Source of the DNA: Uloborus plumipes
Lineage: Eukaryota; Arthropoda; Arachnida; Araneae; Uloboridae
Assembly (NCBI GenBank): GCA_038373865.1
Contig: JAXGGA010001110.1
Span: forward strand, 62,001 to 126,000
Direction: 5' to 3'
DNA: 64,000 nucleotides
Below, piece after piece: positions 22,456 to 33,711 of the stretch. The number at the start of each line of letters is the position of its first letter. Within the stretch, counting starts at the first letter, position 1. The translations under genes and the position numbers were made by a program. The notes beneath the pieces were generated by a model, which had not been told where the DNA came from, ran no database searches, and saw only the letters and a program-made list of their open reading frames with translations.

Positions 22456-23090
22456 TGAGAAATTGCTTTATACTTTTTCTTTTTCTTTCTTTTTTTTTTG
22501 AAGTTGCCTTCTGTAGTTAACAGTTGTCTCTGCCTCTTTCTCTGCCTTTCTCTCTTCCTCTCTCTCTGTGTCTTTGCGTTTCTCTTTTCATCTGTTTTTC
22601 TATCTCTCCTTATTTTACCCCCCCCCCCCTCTCTGCCTTTTTCACTTTCTTTCTGTTTCCCATTCTCTCTGTCTCTATACCTTCACCTCTCTGTCTTTCT
22701 TTCTTCCGATCTCTCTGTCTTTCTGTTTCTGTTTATCTTCGTCTTTTTCTTCCCTGTCTTTCTTTTCTTTCTCTCTCTCTGTTTTTTTCCCCTTTCTTTT
22801 TGTTTCCTATTCTCCCTCTCTCTCTCTGTCTTTTTATCTCTCTTTCTCTGCATTTCCCTTTTTTCTCCCCCCCTCTACCTTTTTCTCTTTTTTTGTTGCG
22901 CATTCTTTCTGTCTTTCTCAGTCTCTATATCTTCGCCTCTCTGTCTTTTTCTCTCTATCTATATTTTCGCCTTTTCCTTCCCCTGTCTTTCTTTTCTCTT
23001 TCTGTCTTTTTTCCCCATCTCTATCTACTTCTCTGTCTTTGTCTCTTTCTCTTTCCCTCTCCCTCTATCTCTCTATGTATCAATCAAATG
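22456..23090. repeat. polypyrimidine tract, about 600 bp
   Basis: The plus strand is almost all C and T, made of irregular CTCTCT, TCTTTC and CTGTCT words with a C12 run at 22618-22629. All three plus-strand frames are open as Ser/Leu/Phe-rich artefacts. Such tracts can form intramolecular triplexes. Confidence 0.95.
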
Positions 23091-23267
23091 CTAATTAATT
23101 GTTTAAACTGAATGTCACTCTGTAGCTGAAAGAAAACACATTTTTAATATTGTTTCCTATCAAAAACACACATATTTGTAATATTACGCTAATTAGAATA
23201 ACATAGTTATCCAAGGTAAATATAAGTTGGTATATGAAAGCCTGCAATTCTTTCTGTTGAAAATTAC

Positions 23268-23515
23268 GCTTTTTTTCCCCTGACTCTCTATACCTCTTTC
23301 TCTTTCTGTCTTTCTTTCTCTCTTTATTTGTCTTTCTCTCCCTCTCTTTCTGTTTCTCTTTCTCTATGTCTGTATGTCTTTGCCTTTCTATCTCCCTGTC
23401 TTTCTAGCTTTTCTCTCTCTTTCTCTCTGTCTTTCTAGTCTTTCTCTCTTTTTCTCCCCCTCTCTCTCTCCCTCTTTACCTTAGCCGCTTTCTCTTTTGC
23501 TCACTCTGTCTCCCT
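23268..23515. repeat. second polypyrimidine tract, about 240 bp
   Basis: It has the same composition as the tract at 22.5-23.1 kb. Both tracts are followed by related sequence: GAATGTCACTCTGTAGC at 23111 and GAATGTTACTCTGTAGC at 23550, then ATTGTTTCCTATCAAAA. This indicates an old tandem duplication of tract plus flank. Confidence 0.9.
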
Positions 23516-23589
23516 CTACGTATCTGCTACTAATTTGATTGTTCAAAGTGAATGTTACTCTGTAGCAGCAAGTTTTGGTATTGTTTCCT

Positions 23590-26500
23590 ATCAAAAGTTA
23601 CATATATATTTGCATCTAAAATAGCTAAAGATTGAGTCATTTTATAGAGCATGTATTGTATCAGAGATAAATTTTTGCCCATAAATCTTACTGTACTACC
23701 TTTTAGTTTCGATTTTATACATGTGCCGACGCTCTATTTTCCACCTGATCTGTCTTATCAGGTTTCCTGGTCACTGGAAATAACCATTGTTCGGCGATAA
23801 TGCATCTTTGCATGAGGTAATCGATGAACCCACCGCGCTAAGTGGCTGGCTAAGATGCCCAGAAGGTCCTTTTCTAACCAAGTTTTTCATTCCCTCCCTG
23901 GTAAGAGCACAAATCGTGACATCCCATTCCCTCGGTATGCTGACGTGTAATGGATCCCTTAAGTGAACAGTGGCGGTCACATTTGTGTCGTTGTCATGGA
24001 TACGGAATGGTGGCCCACAATCATTAAATGTTCCATAAAAGGAGAGAAAGGGGCATTATTATGGTTCCTCTACATACACACGATTCCATTACGAATATCG
24101 CCGCCTCGTTATTGATTCGGATTGCTTGATGATGATGTCCAGTTCGGTTAAAGGGATTTTCGGGAATGACAATCGCTTTCCACGCGCCCATTTGGAATGA
24201 TGCATTGTGTTCGAAACCTTTCGATTGGGGAACGTTTTCTCCAGATGGAATGGAATTTTGCTCTTCGGGATATTTGGCCTGGTCTTCGTAATGTGTCTTA
24301 AGTGTTTTACATTTTGCAGTGAGACAATTTAATAATTTTAAAATTCTGTTCTAAAGTCTTTTTAAACTAATAGCGATAAGTATGAGCGCTAATGCGCTAT
24401 CTATTGCGTCATTGACTAATAACCGACTTAGAATTGGATGCCATTCTAAACATATCTTCGGCATTTAGATTTTTTTTAATCAGCTATTTAAGGATTTAAA
24501 ACTTCACTTTGTTTTCAACTGCAGCTTTCAAAGTAATAATTCCTACCATTTGTTCTACCTGTTGCACATCACTCTTTATTGCTTCTTTAGAGAATAACCC
24601 TGAATGATTTTTTCCCTTTCCGTCTCTAGACATGCTTAGCCCAAAATAATACAATATTAGCATTCAAGAAATAATAGTTTTACTGAATGCATTACTTATA
24701 TATGATAAAAACTTACCAGCTTGTCTATATAACGAGCCTTTTTATTTATGTAATTTATTTGCTATCATCCCTTCCTTTTACGAGCCAAAAATTTAAATCG
24801 TGAGCAATAATCTTTAAACCTTTCTTTTATTTTTCTAAAAGAATTTTTTCTTTGAAATATAAACTTACTACTCATTAAGATTTTAAGGTTCTTTAAATTT
24901 TTTAAATCCTATAATCTAGTGAGGTACTTACAACAATGAAAAATAACTGTACTATGTAAAAGATATAATTTTGAATAGCAATGAGATCGTGTTTATAACA
25001 CCTAAATGTCAGAATCTGTCAGTGAAACAGTTATTTACGAAATCCCTATGTCTCATTCTGGCTGAACCATTCTGGTTTGGTATTGGATTGAATGCTTGAA
25101 ACTTTTCAATACTTCGAGCCAAGTTCTTTATTTCTAGTTATAAATTGGCTTTTAGTCTTAAATTCTTGTTGCTACTTTTGTTTGATATCTTAATGTCTAT
25201 TCATCATATCCTTATATTGCCCTCCCCCCTTATAATTGATAGCCTTAAAAGAGGAGGTAAAGGTCTTAAAAACGCTGGAATGGTTTCTATTTTTAACTGC
25301 TATTAGAGCTATAAGGACGTTTAATCAGCAGATTAGGTAAAACCGTTTTCTTCTTCTTTTTTAGTGGTTGACATTTTTACGATACTTTATTCCTTTTAGT
25401 TATCAACTTTTCGAAAATTCTTTCATTGTAATAAATTTTTCTGTATTCAAATTAAGGGTTTTACAAATTCTTTCAGTGTAATAAAAATAAAATATCGTAA
25501 TCTTCACTAAAATTACATTTTATATCATAAATGATGAATTAACTCAATCATTTTAAAAACTATCTTTATACTTTACAGCGAGATAAATCTCGTCTAGCAT
25601 TTAGTTTTCTTTCTTTGCATACTTCTTTTATTTCGAAAATCAGTGATAATTGTTTTAACCTTTAATTGAAAAACAAACTTTGCGTGGTAAAATATTAAGT
25701 GCCCTCTTTCTCTTTTTTCATCTCTATGATTAATTAATATACTTTGAAGAAACAAAAAGAGATGCAATTGAAGGGAATTGTTTTTTAAACAACATCAAAT
25801 CAATTGTTTTTGTATTGAAAAATGAATATTTTTAATTGTTTTCTAGTCTTTCATTCGATTAAATCAGCAAACTAACCAGTATTTAAAATACGTAAAGCGC
25901 TTTTTAATTAGTTTTAGCTCAGATGCTAATTAGGGCTTTTCTTTCTGAAAGAGTTTAGCTCTAGTAACTGCTTAAACTTTTAAAATTCAGCCTGAATTGG
26001 AGTTTTTTCATATATTTATATATATATATATATATACATACATACACACAATATTACCTAAGGAATAATAAAAATTTCGGAATCAGTTTAATTTTCTTGT
26101 TTCAAGAAATAGAAGTCAAGAAAAGTTAATCGAAGAAAAAAGTTTTTCGTAGTATTGATGTAATTCGAGTTTGATTGATTGAATCAAAAGTGGCATAAAT
26201 TCGAGGCTGGAAAAAAACGACACATTCTACTCTCGACGTAAGTGATTCTTGAATACGTAATAATGTTATCTTCACAATTAATTTTTAAATTGTTATCATT
26301 CATTTTGGTTTTGGCAACGTTCGATCTACCTTTGACCATTTAGCTTAACTTGGGTACTAATTTTTGTTCGAATCCTTGCATTGGTTCTGAAAATATACTA
26401 GATCACCTGAATGCGAAAATCATTCAGTTGGACTACCTTACTTGAAGCGTTTACTTCCAAAAAACAAATCGAAGTTGTCATTACGATCCACCAGTCTAAC

Positions 26501-28141
26501 AATTTTTATTTGAATCCTTGGATTAGTTTTTGTGATATAACATTTAATCTTAATGACAAGCACTTTTGAGTTCTTATGTTCTCCTCGAAACTATTAGCTC
26601 CATTCACTTATTAGCATCATTTCTCATCGGGGTACGTGCAGGTACCAGGTGGTGGGGATTCCATACGTAGTGCTTTAAGTAATGAGAGTGACATAAAAAT
26701 TTCTCTTGCCTTACCTACAGACAAAAAGACACACACACACAGGCAGAAAAGTTTTGCAGAAATGGTCAAAATGGGTTCAACACACCATTAAATGTGTAAA
26801 CCCGTCAAAACTTACAAATTTCCACTAACCCAATACTTTATTCTCTGTATTAACCACAGAAAAGAGAAAAAAATCTAGTCAGAGTTCAAATAATGGAACC
26901 TAAATGACTAGATGTAACTTAAAATGTGGTAAGAATTTCCATTAGCGCTCCACTATGAACGACTGAGAGAGAAATTTTATCTTCACTCAGCTTAAAAGCT
27001 TTTCTTTTTCTTTTTAACATATATCTCTGTCAAAAACTATCTATGAATGAAATGAGATTACGATGTTTTTATCCGCCATTAGGTTGTACTGTGTAAAGAC
27101 CATTAATTGTTCTGCACGTGTTGAAAATTCTCAATGCGTCCATTGCTTTACAAAATCCTTCTAGTGTCAACTTGTTTTAAAATGGCTAATATATTCACGC
27201 GATTGAAAATATTGGCAAGCGGTGTATTTTTAAATATCGGTGCCTCACCATTAATTTTTGTAGTGTCAGCTTAATGACGGTACTAATGTCGTTTATTTCT
27301 TGTTTGCGCTGTTAATGTTGCACTAATGTGCGCTTATGAGTTTTTTTTTTAGTAAAAATTATGTAAATTTTATTTTAGCAAAAGGAATCTAAAAATAATT
27401 CAAAAAAAAGGGGGGGGGGGTAGTGAGAGACTATTAGTCAAACCCAGAATGCATTAGGCGGCTTTTTCTCCCGTTACACTTGTTTTTTTCGTTTATTCTC
27501 CCCCAAATGTGTTACTTCTGAATCTGAACTTGTCCATACATTAAGCAAAATGATGTTTGTTTGTTTATGCACACTTCTCGAGATTGCGATTTGACCTAGA
27601 AACTTGAAATTTTGATGTAGTTTTTGTTGATGGTGTGCGCTTCGGTTCCCGATTGATTAGAAAAAAAAATTAATAATGAGAATGTCCTAAAAATTCCTGG
27701 AAAATTGAATTTTGTTAATATTAAAACTCTCTCTTGGAAATACAGCAAGTTTCAAAGAATTTTTCCGCTTGTTCTTTCAATTTTGATAATTTCCTTTGTA
27801 TGAAAATTAGAATTTGAATGCCTTTTTAAAAATCAAGCAACGTAAGTACGGCCTCAGGTCAGAGAAGTAGCAATTAAAGAAATTTCGATTTCAAACCAAA
27901 TTATCAATTTATCCTTGCTTTACAGTAGCCCAAGCAATTCCTGATTTTGTCCTATATTGATTACAGAAAATGACAAATTTAATATTTTAAAATTATACTT
28001 CATATTGAAGAAAAAAAGCTATGTCTTATAACTATGCCATGATTGATTTCATTTGTTATGAAAACTTATTTATTTTGTTTTTACTCAAATTTTAGCGAAA
28101 ACATCAAAACTTTAATCTGACACTAAGTGTCGAAATATATA
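23590..28141. other. no recognised gene; one less AT-rich block at 23.7-24.3 kb
   Basis: The block at about 23700-24290 is mixed in composition, lacks repeat signatures and could be a conserved regulatory element or exon remnant; its minus-strand frame at 23771-23980 matches nothing known. From 24.3 kb on the sequence is AT-rich, with a (TA)n tract at about 26017-26036, a short CACACA tract at 26730 and a G11 run at 27410-27420. No mobile-element ends were established. Confidence 0.45.
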
Positions 28142-30043
28142 TAGGGTGAGTTTGATCGAATCTGTCATACGAAAAGGGTTGATAGAAGAGCCCAAGTGGA
28201 GTATAGAACCACCCATTAGCGGTATCAATTCTTAACCGTAACCGAGTAATATTATATTTAAGAAAAAATCGCAAAAAAACAAAATTTTGAGAAAAAGACC
28301 AATTTCTGAACTTCCTGTCAGGCCTACATACAAAATAAGTACATATTTGGAAAGAGCAGACAAAATCCTTTAAAATGACACTTTTTTCATCAAGATAGTC
28401 GCACTTCACAGTGAGTTACAAGCATTGAAACACTTGAAACATTCAGAAATGAAATTTCATCAAAATTGTCAGTCAAAAATTTCAGAAACAACCGCATGAG
28501 CTACAACCGGTCAAATGCACCAAAAACTTTCCCATTTCACTAGCTTTCAGATAATACATCAGAAAATCATATTGGGCTTCAAGTTCAGCAGATATTCTGG
28601 CTTTTGTTTGTAACAGTATGAAAATCGTCCTTTGTCAGTATATGGAAACCAGCAAAGAGTCAGACTTTTATGTTCTAAATTTTCTATTTCATGAAAGTGT
28701 ACTGGTTTATTTATTCAAGAAAAGGAAAATTTTATCACTAAATATTAAATTGTAACACTTTAAGTTAATAATCACAACAGAAGATAACAACACGTAGAAA
28801 CAAAGGAAGCATTACTTTAACGCGCTTTTCACAAAGAAAAATTCAAAATTAAATGAGTTACACTAACATCTATGAGTACATTTACATGTAAACAATCCTC
28901 AAAATTTCCCAGAGCTACTGAAATTATCATCCCCCACACCGGATAGATGCCCTTGGCCTTTTAAGAGCAAAAACTACCGTCGCTCTCAATGAAATTTCAT
29001 TTCTCACTTTTGCTACTGCTCCATCAAGCCAAATGCGCAAGTCCTGCAAACTGGTTGCATCTGAGCAGTAAACTGCTTGTTTCAAGAATCCCCAAACAAA
29101 GAAGTTCACTGGCGTCAGGTCTGGTGATCTAGGTGGCCAAGGAATAGGACCCAAATGACAGGATGAATGGACTCTATGAAATGAAATTTCATAGAGAGCG
29201 ACGGTAGTTCTCGCTCTTAAAAGGCCAAGGGCATCTATCCGGTGTGGGGGATGATAATTTCAGTAGCTCTGGGAAATTTTGAGGATTGTTTACATGTAAA
29301 TGTACTCATAGATGTTAGTGTAACTCATTTAATTTTGAATTTTTCTTTGTGAAAAGCGCGTTAAAGTAATGCTTCCTTTGTTTCTACGTGTTGTTATCTT
29401 CTGTTGTGATTATTAACTTAATAAAGTGTTACAATTTAATATTTAGTTATAAAATTTTCCTTTTCTTGAATAAATAAACCAGTACACTTACATGAAATAG
29501 AAAATTTAGAACATAAAAGTCTGACTCTTTGCTGGTTTCCATATACTGACAAAGGACGATTTTCATACTGTTACAAACAAAAGCCAGAATATCTGCTGAA
29601 CTTGAAGCCCAATATGATTTTCTGTTGTATCATCTGAAAGCTAGTGAAATGGGAAAGTTTTTGGTGCATTTGACCGGTTGTAGCTCATACGGTTGTTTCT
29701 GAAATTTTTGACTGAAAAGTTTGATGAAATTTCATTTTTGAGTGTTTCCAGTGTTTGAAAGCTTGTAACTCACTGTGAAGTGCGACTATCTTGATGAAAA
29801 AAAGTGTCATTTTAAAGGATTTTGTCTGCTCTTTCCAAATATGTACTTATTTTGTATGTAGGTCCGACAGGAAGTTCAGAAATTGGTCTTTTTCTCAAAA
29901 TTTTGTTTTTTTGCGAATTTTTCTTAAATATAATATTACTCGGTTACGGTTAAGAATTGATACCGCTAATGGGTGGTTCTATACTCCACTTGGGCTCTTC
30001 TATCACCCCTTTTCGTATGGCAGATTCGATCAAACTCACCCTG
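28142..30043 (-). mobile_element. palindromic Tc1/mariner derivative with about 860-bp arms
   Basis: The left arm 28142-29000 and right arm 29181-30043 are close reverse complements, separated by a 180-bp unique centre. The outer ends read TAGGGTGAGTTTGATCGAAT and, inverted, CAGGGTGAGTTTGATCGAAT, with TA on both sides (28140-28141 and 30044-30045). The centre and left arm hold the C-terminal part of a mariner-type transposase on the minus strand. The right arm repeats the gene's 3' end and downstream region in inverted orientation. The 5' half of the ancestral element is gone, replaced by a second 3' end. Open frames inside the arms (28104-28409 and 29791-30129) are mirror images and probably non-coding. 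Confidence 0.87.
28927..29180 (-). pseudogene. mariner-type transposase, C-terminal remnant
   Basis: The frame encodes PWPPRSPDLTPVNFFVWGFL followed by KQAVYCSDATSLQDLRIWL. This is the signature around the last catalytic acidic residue and the C-terminal region of DDE/D transposases of the Tc1/mariner group. About 75 residues remain of a protein usually around 350 long, and no ATG precedes the conserved part. The two N-terminal catalytic acidic residues and the DNA-binding domain are absent. The last ~25 codons lie in the left palindrome arm and are duplicated in the right arm near 29183-29250. It cannot encode an active enzyme. Confidence 0.85.
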
Positions 30044-30156
30044 TATATATGTATTATTTGTACATTTCATCATATTTGAAACATTTTAAAAATTATTTTA
30101 CTATGCACCTTTTTTATCTTGAGAAATAAATAGTTAATGCTATCGATTCATTTTTT

Positions 30157-32190
30157 AGCCTACTTTCCCGTTAAAAATAAAAGAAAGACGAAAAAAGTAT
30201 TAAAATTGGCTTAATGCATCTAAAAATATCGCCAAGTCCAAATAAAAGAAAGACAAATAAAGTATTAAAATTGGCTTAATGCATCTAAAAAATATCGCCA
30301 AGTTCAAAAAATATCGCCAAGTTAAAAAAAATATCGCCAAGTTAAAAAAATAAAAAGGTAAAATGAATATTGAAAAATTAAAAATTTGAAAGTAGGGTAT
30401 TGAGATGGGGAATTTGTGTGTCGGTCTGTCGGTCGGTTTGTCTGTCCCCCCTAATAACTTTTGAATGAATATTCCGATTTGGACAAACTTTTTTTTGTTG
30501 GAAAGATCTCGGCGAGTTCAGCTCATTCCCATATTTGATTTTTCGATTTGAACAATTTTTGGTTCAACTTTGAGCCGTTCAAACAACCTGTCCCGCGATG
30601 CTAACTTTTTAGTTAACAGTCCGATTTGAACAAACTTTTTTTTGTTCGAAAGATCTTTTCAAGGATACTTCATTCCTGTATCTACATTTTCGATTTGAAC
30701 AATTTTTCGTTCAACATTGAACCGTTCAAGCAACCTTTCCCCCCTAATAACTTTTGAATAAACATTCCGATTTGAACAAACTTTTTTTTGTTGGATAGAT
30801 CTCGGCGATTACAACTCATTCCCATACTTGATTTTTCGATTTGAACAATTTTGGTTCAACATTGAACCGTTCAAGCAACCTTTCCCCCCCTAATAACTTT
30901 TGAATGAACATTCCGATTTGAACAAACTTTTTCTTGTTGGAAAGATTTTGGCGAGTACAACTCATTCCCATATTTGATTTTTCGATTTGAACAATTTTTG
31001 GTTCAACTTTGAACCGTTCAAACAACCTGTCCCGCGATGCTAACTTTTGAGTGAACAGTCCGATTTCAACAAACTTTTTTTTGTTCGAAAGATCTTATCA
31101 AGAATACTTCATTCCCGTATTTACATTTCCGATTTGAACAATTTTTCGTTCAACATTGAACCGCTCAAGCAAGCTGTCACCCCTAATAATTTTTGAGTGA
31201 ACAGTCCGATTTAAATAAACTTTTTTTTTGTTCGAAGGATCTCAGCAAGGATACTTCATTACAGTATTTAAATTTTCAATTTGAACATTTTTTCGTTTAA
31301 CATTGAACCGTTCAAGCAACCTTTCCCCACCTAATAACTTCTGAGTGAACCATCCGAATGGAATAAACTTTTTTTTGTTTGAAAGATCTCGGAGAGGTTC
31401 ATTCCCTTATTTCGCTTTTTGGTTTGAACCATTTTTCGTTCAATATTGAACCGTTCAGAAAAAAATTTAACATTAGCGCCTACGGGGAATTTAAGTTGAA
31501 TGTTGATCCTGGAACTTAAAGTCAGATTTCCTTCAAACTAACTTTGTAAAACAATGGTTTTGATAAATAATGTTTGTAAAGTACTTTTCTGAATAATCTT
31601 CTGTGAGGACTCTGATTCCGACTCCGACTCCACAAACATGGAGGAAATGCAGGCTCAGAAAAAAATGACTGACTGTGCAGACAATTTTTTGTTTATTTAT
31701 TCATTTGTGTTATTTTATTTATTACTATTATTTTTTTTTTTGGCAGACGATTTTTTTTGTAACAAAAGTGTTTCATTCACGAGAGCATTTTATTCTTTAT
31801 ATATATTTAACAACTGGCTGCGGTTTAAAAGTGAAAATCGAGACATTTTATCGACGGACGAGTTTTTTTTCCTTTCTTTGATAAAATGTGTTTTGATGTA
31901 CTTTGTACTTTTAATTTTTTTTTTTTTTTGAAAACGATTGAGGAATTTTTCTACGGAAGAACTGTAACAGTTACATTCTTTAAAAGGTGCGACAAAACTT
32001 CATTTATTCATTTATTTACTTTTTATGTCTCTATTTCATCTGATGAGAGGGGTATATTTTGCTTTTAGAAATCAGCTTTAAGTGCTAAAAAGGTATGTTT
32101 GACATAATGTTTAGTCTCAGATGATCAAGAGAATAATGATCAGATGCTAGAATGCCGATGTCGATGTACGGGAAAGTAGGCTCGTTTAGT
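30157..32190. mobile_element. 147-bp-repeat family, copy 2, possibly TIR-bounded
   Basis: The left end TTAGCCTACTTTCCCGT (about 30157-30173) is mirrored by ACGGGAAAGTAGGCT at 32169-32183, an exact 15-bp inverted match about 2 kb apart. In between are four ATATCGCCAAG words (30220-30345), a GTCGGTC tract, the 147-bp array and about 700 bp of T-rich sequence. No transposase is recognised and no target duplication is clear, so the TIR reading is tentative. Confidence 0.5.
30440..31460. repeat. seven-unit tandem repeat, period 146-148 bp
   Basis: The TAACTTTT landmark falls at 30455, 30602, 30748, 30894, 31041, 31187 and 31335, giving steps of 146-148 bp. Two unit types are visible. Type A has CCCCTAATAAC and CTCGGCGAGT; type B has CGCGATGCTAAC, TTCGAAAGATCTTTTCAAGG and TACATTTTCG. 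The order is A B A A B B-like A-like. The period is close to 147 and near a multiple of three, so minus-strand frames run partly open and give repeated LLERFNVEPKIVQIE-type peptides; several units contain stops. Confidence 0.92.
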
Positions 32191-32370
32191 TCTTGACAGA
32201 ACTTCTTGTTAATTTTTAGTACTTACGTGCACTATACCCATACAGATTCATCGATACTCTTAGACACGATACTCTTTTGATTGTAAAAATAAACTTCAGA
32301 GCATTTTTATTTATGTTGAAACAATCTTATCTCTATTGTCTAGTTTTTAATAACTTTAAGTTTCAAAATT

Positions 32371-32660
32371 TTAATATATAAAAATTACGTGTCCCTGTGT
32401 TTGTGGCCAATGGATTCCTCAGCTACTGAACCGATTTTAACCAAATTTTACACGCAGTTTCAGTTTGGTCCAACTTAAATGATAGGATAGTTTTTATCTC
32501 AATTTAGGACCGCAATATAATTTTTACTGCAAATTAGGTATTTAGCTACCAGCTTTTCTGTGTTCTTGGCTAAGCCTTTTTACTAAGCCTTTTTTGACAC
32601 CTCCATGGCTGAGCGACATAAAGCGCACGTTCTGGCAGCTTCTGGAGCGCAGTAAACAAG
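32371..32660 (+). mobile_element. truncated Helitron 5' region
   Basis: From AATATATAAAAATTACGTGT onward, about 200 bp are nearly identical to the start of the Helitron at 32676, including CTACTGAACCGATTTTAACC and GGTCCAACTTAAATGATAGG. It diverges near 32575, where the other copy enters the helicase fragment. No 3' end is present, so it is a truncated or tandem copy. Confidence 0.7.
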
Positions 32661-32675
32661 TAATAATCTTTCTTA

Positions 32676-33711
32676 TCTTATATATATAAAAATTACGTGT
32701 CCCTGTGTTTGTGTCCAATGGACTCCTCAGCTACTGAACCGATTTTAACCAAATTTTGCACGCAGTTTCAGTTTGGTCCAACTTAAATGATAGGATAGTT
32801 TTTATCTCAATTTAGGACCGCAATATATTTTTTATTGCAAATTATCTATTTAGCTACCAGCTTTTCTGTATTCTTGGCTAAAATTCTTTAAACATACCCG
32901 GAATGCCACCACATAATCTGCGGTTAAAAATTGGTTCACCCATAGTTCTTCTACGTAATTTAAATCCACCGAGATTATGCAATGGTACGCGTTTAGTTAT
33001 CAAAAAAATCACCGGGAACATTATTGAGGCAATCATTTTGACTGGCAAGTTTAAAGATGAAGTAGTTCTGTTGCCACGTATCCCAATGACACCGTCAGAA
33101 TCTTCAATACCCTTCAAAAGGCTACAGTTTCCCATTCGTTTAGCTTTCGCCATGTCCATTAATAAGTCCCAAGGACAAACAATGTCAATTTGCGGTTTAG
33201 ATTTAAAAAATCCATGTTTTTCCCATGGGCAACTATAGGTCGCTTGCTCCCGTGTGGGAAAACCGTCCAATCTATTTTTGTTTACAATAGACAGATTAAC
33301 AAAGAATATTGTGCACCGATTAGTGTTGAGTTAAACTGAAATTAAAAATGCTTATAATTCAAAAAATAACAAATAATATTGGTTAATTATCTACCCTACC
33401 TACATTATTAAAAAATAAAATGTTACATTAAAAAATAAAATGTTACAATAGCAATTAGCAAATTTTTAATTAACTCAATTGTTACAAGCTTGAATATAAT
33501 ATTTCTAAGTACTAAAATGCTACATTTTTTGTTGATTTTTTGTTTCTAGCAAACTTAGGAAATTTTTGTTCGATTTTTTTCATATTTTGACCTCAAATTC
33601 ATATTTATATAAAGTTGATCTCTATAACGGTAATAAAGTTTTTCGTTTCTATTGAAACATTATAGTTTAACCCATACCTTAGCCACAGCAACGCGTGGCC
33701 GGGTCAGCTAG
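32676..33711 (+). mobile_element. internally deleted Helitron with helicase tail
   Basis: It starts TCTTATATATATAAAAATT after A32675 and ends GGGTCAGCTAG before T33712. A 3' hairpin (CCAC...GTGG) lies at about 33683-33698. The 5' region joins directly to the last part of the Rep/helicase gene, so the Rep domain and most of the helicase have been deleted. A low-coding tail of about 370 bp follows. The ends are well preserved. Confidence 0.87.
32882..33334 (+). pseudogene. Helitron Rep/helicase (PIF1-like), C-terminal remnant
   Basis: The frame reads [20 protein letters not shown], then [20 protein letters not shown] and [15 protein letters not shown], ending CFSHGQL. These are hallmark C-terminal motifs of the PIF1-type superfamily 1 helicase of Helitron Rep/helicase proteins; KSQGQT is the late helicase motif. 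A TAG at 33236-33238 replaces the residue expected after HGQL. The same frame then continues with VACSRVGKPSNL to a TAA at 33332-33334. About 150 codons remain of a protein usually well over 1000 residues. The Rep nuclease domain and the Walker A/B part are missing. The codon after the stop still aligns with the family, so the stop is a point mutation. Confidence 0.92.

Noticed and set aside
22498..23111. Three overlapping open frames of 176-198 codons, Ser/Leu/Phe-rich
   Set aside because: They are translations of the polypyrimidine tract in all three frames, with no real protein signature.
28104..30129. Matching open frames of about 100 codons in the two palindrome arms (28104-28409 minus, 29791-30129 plus)
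   Set aside because: They are mirror copies of one non-coding region and run through the transposon terminus; similarity to each other is due to the palindrome.
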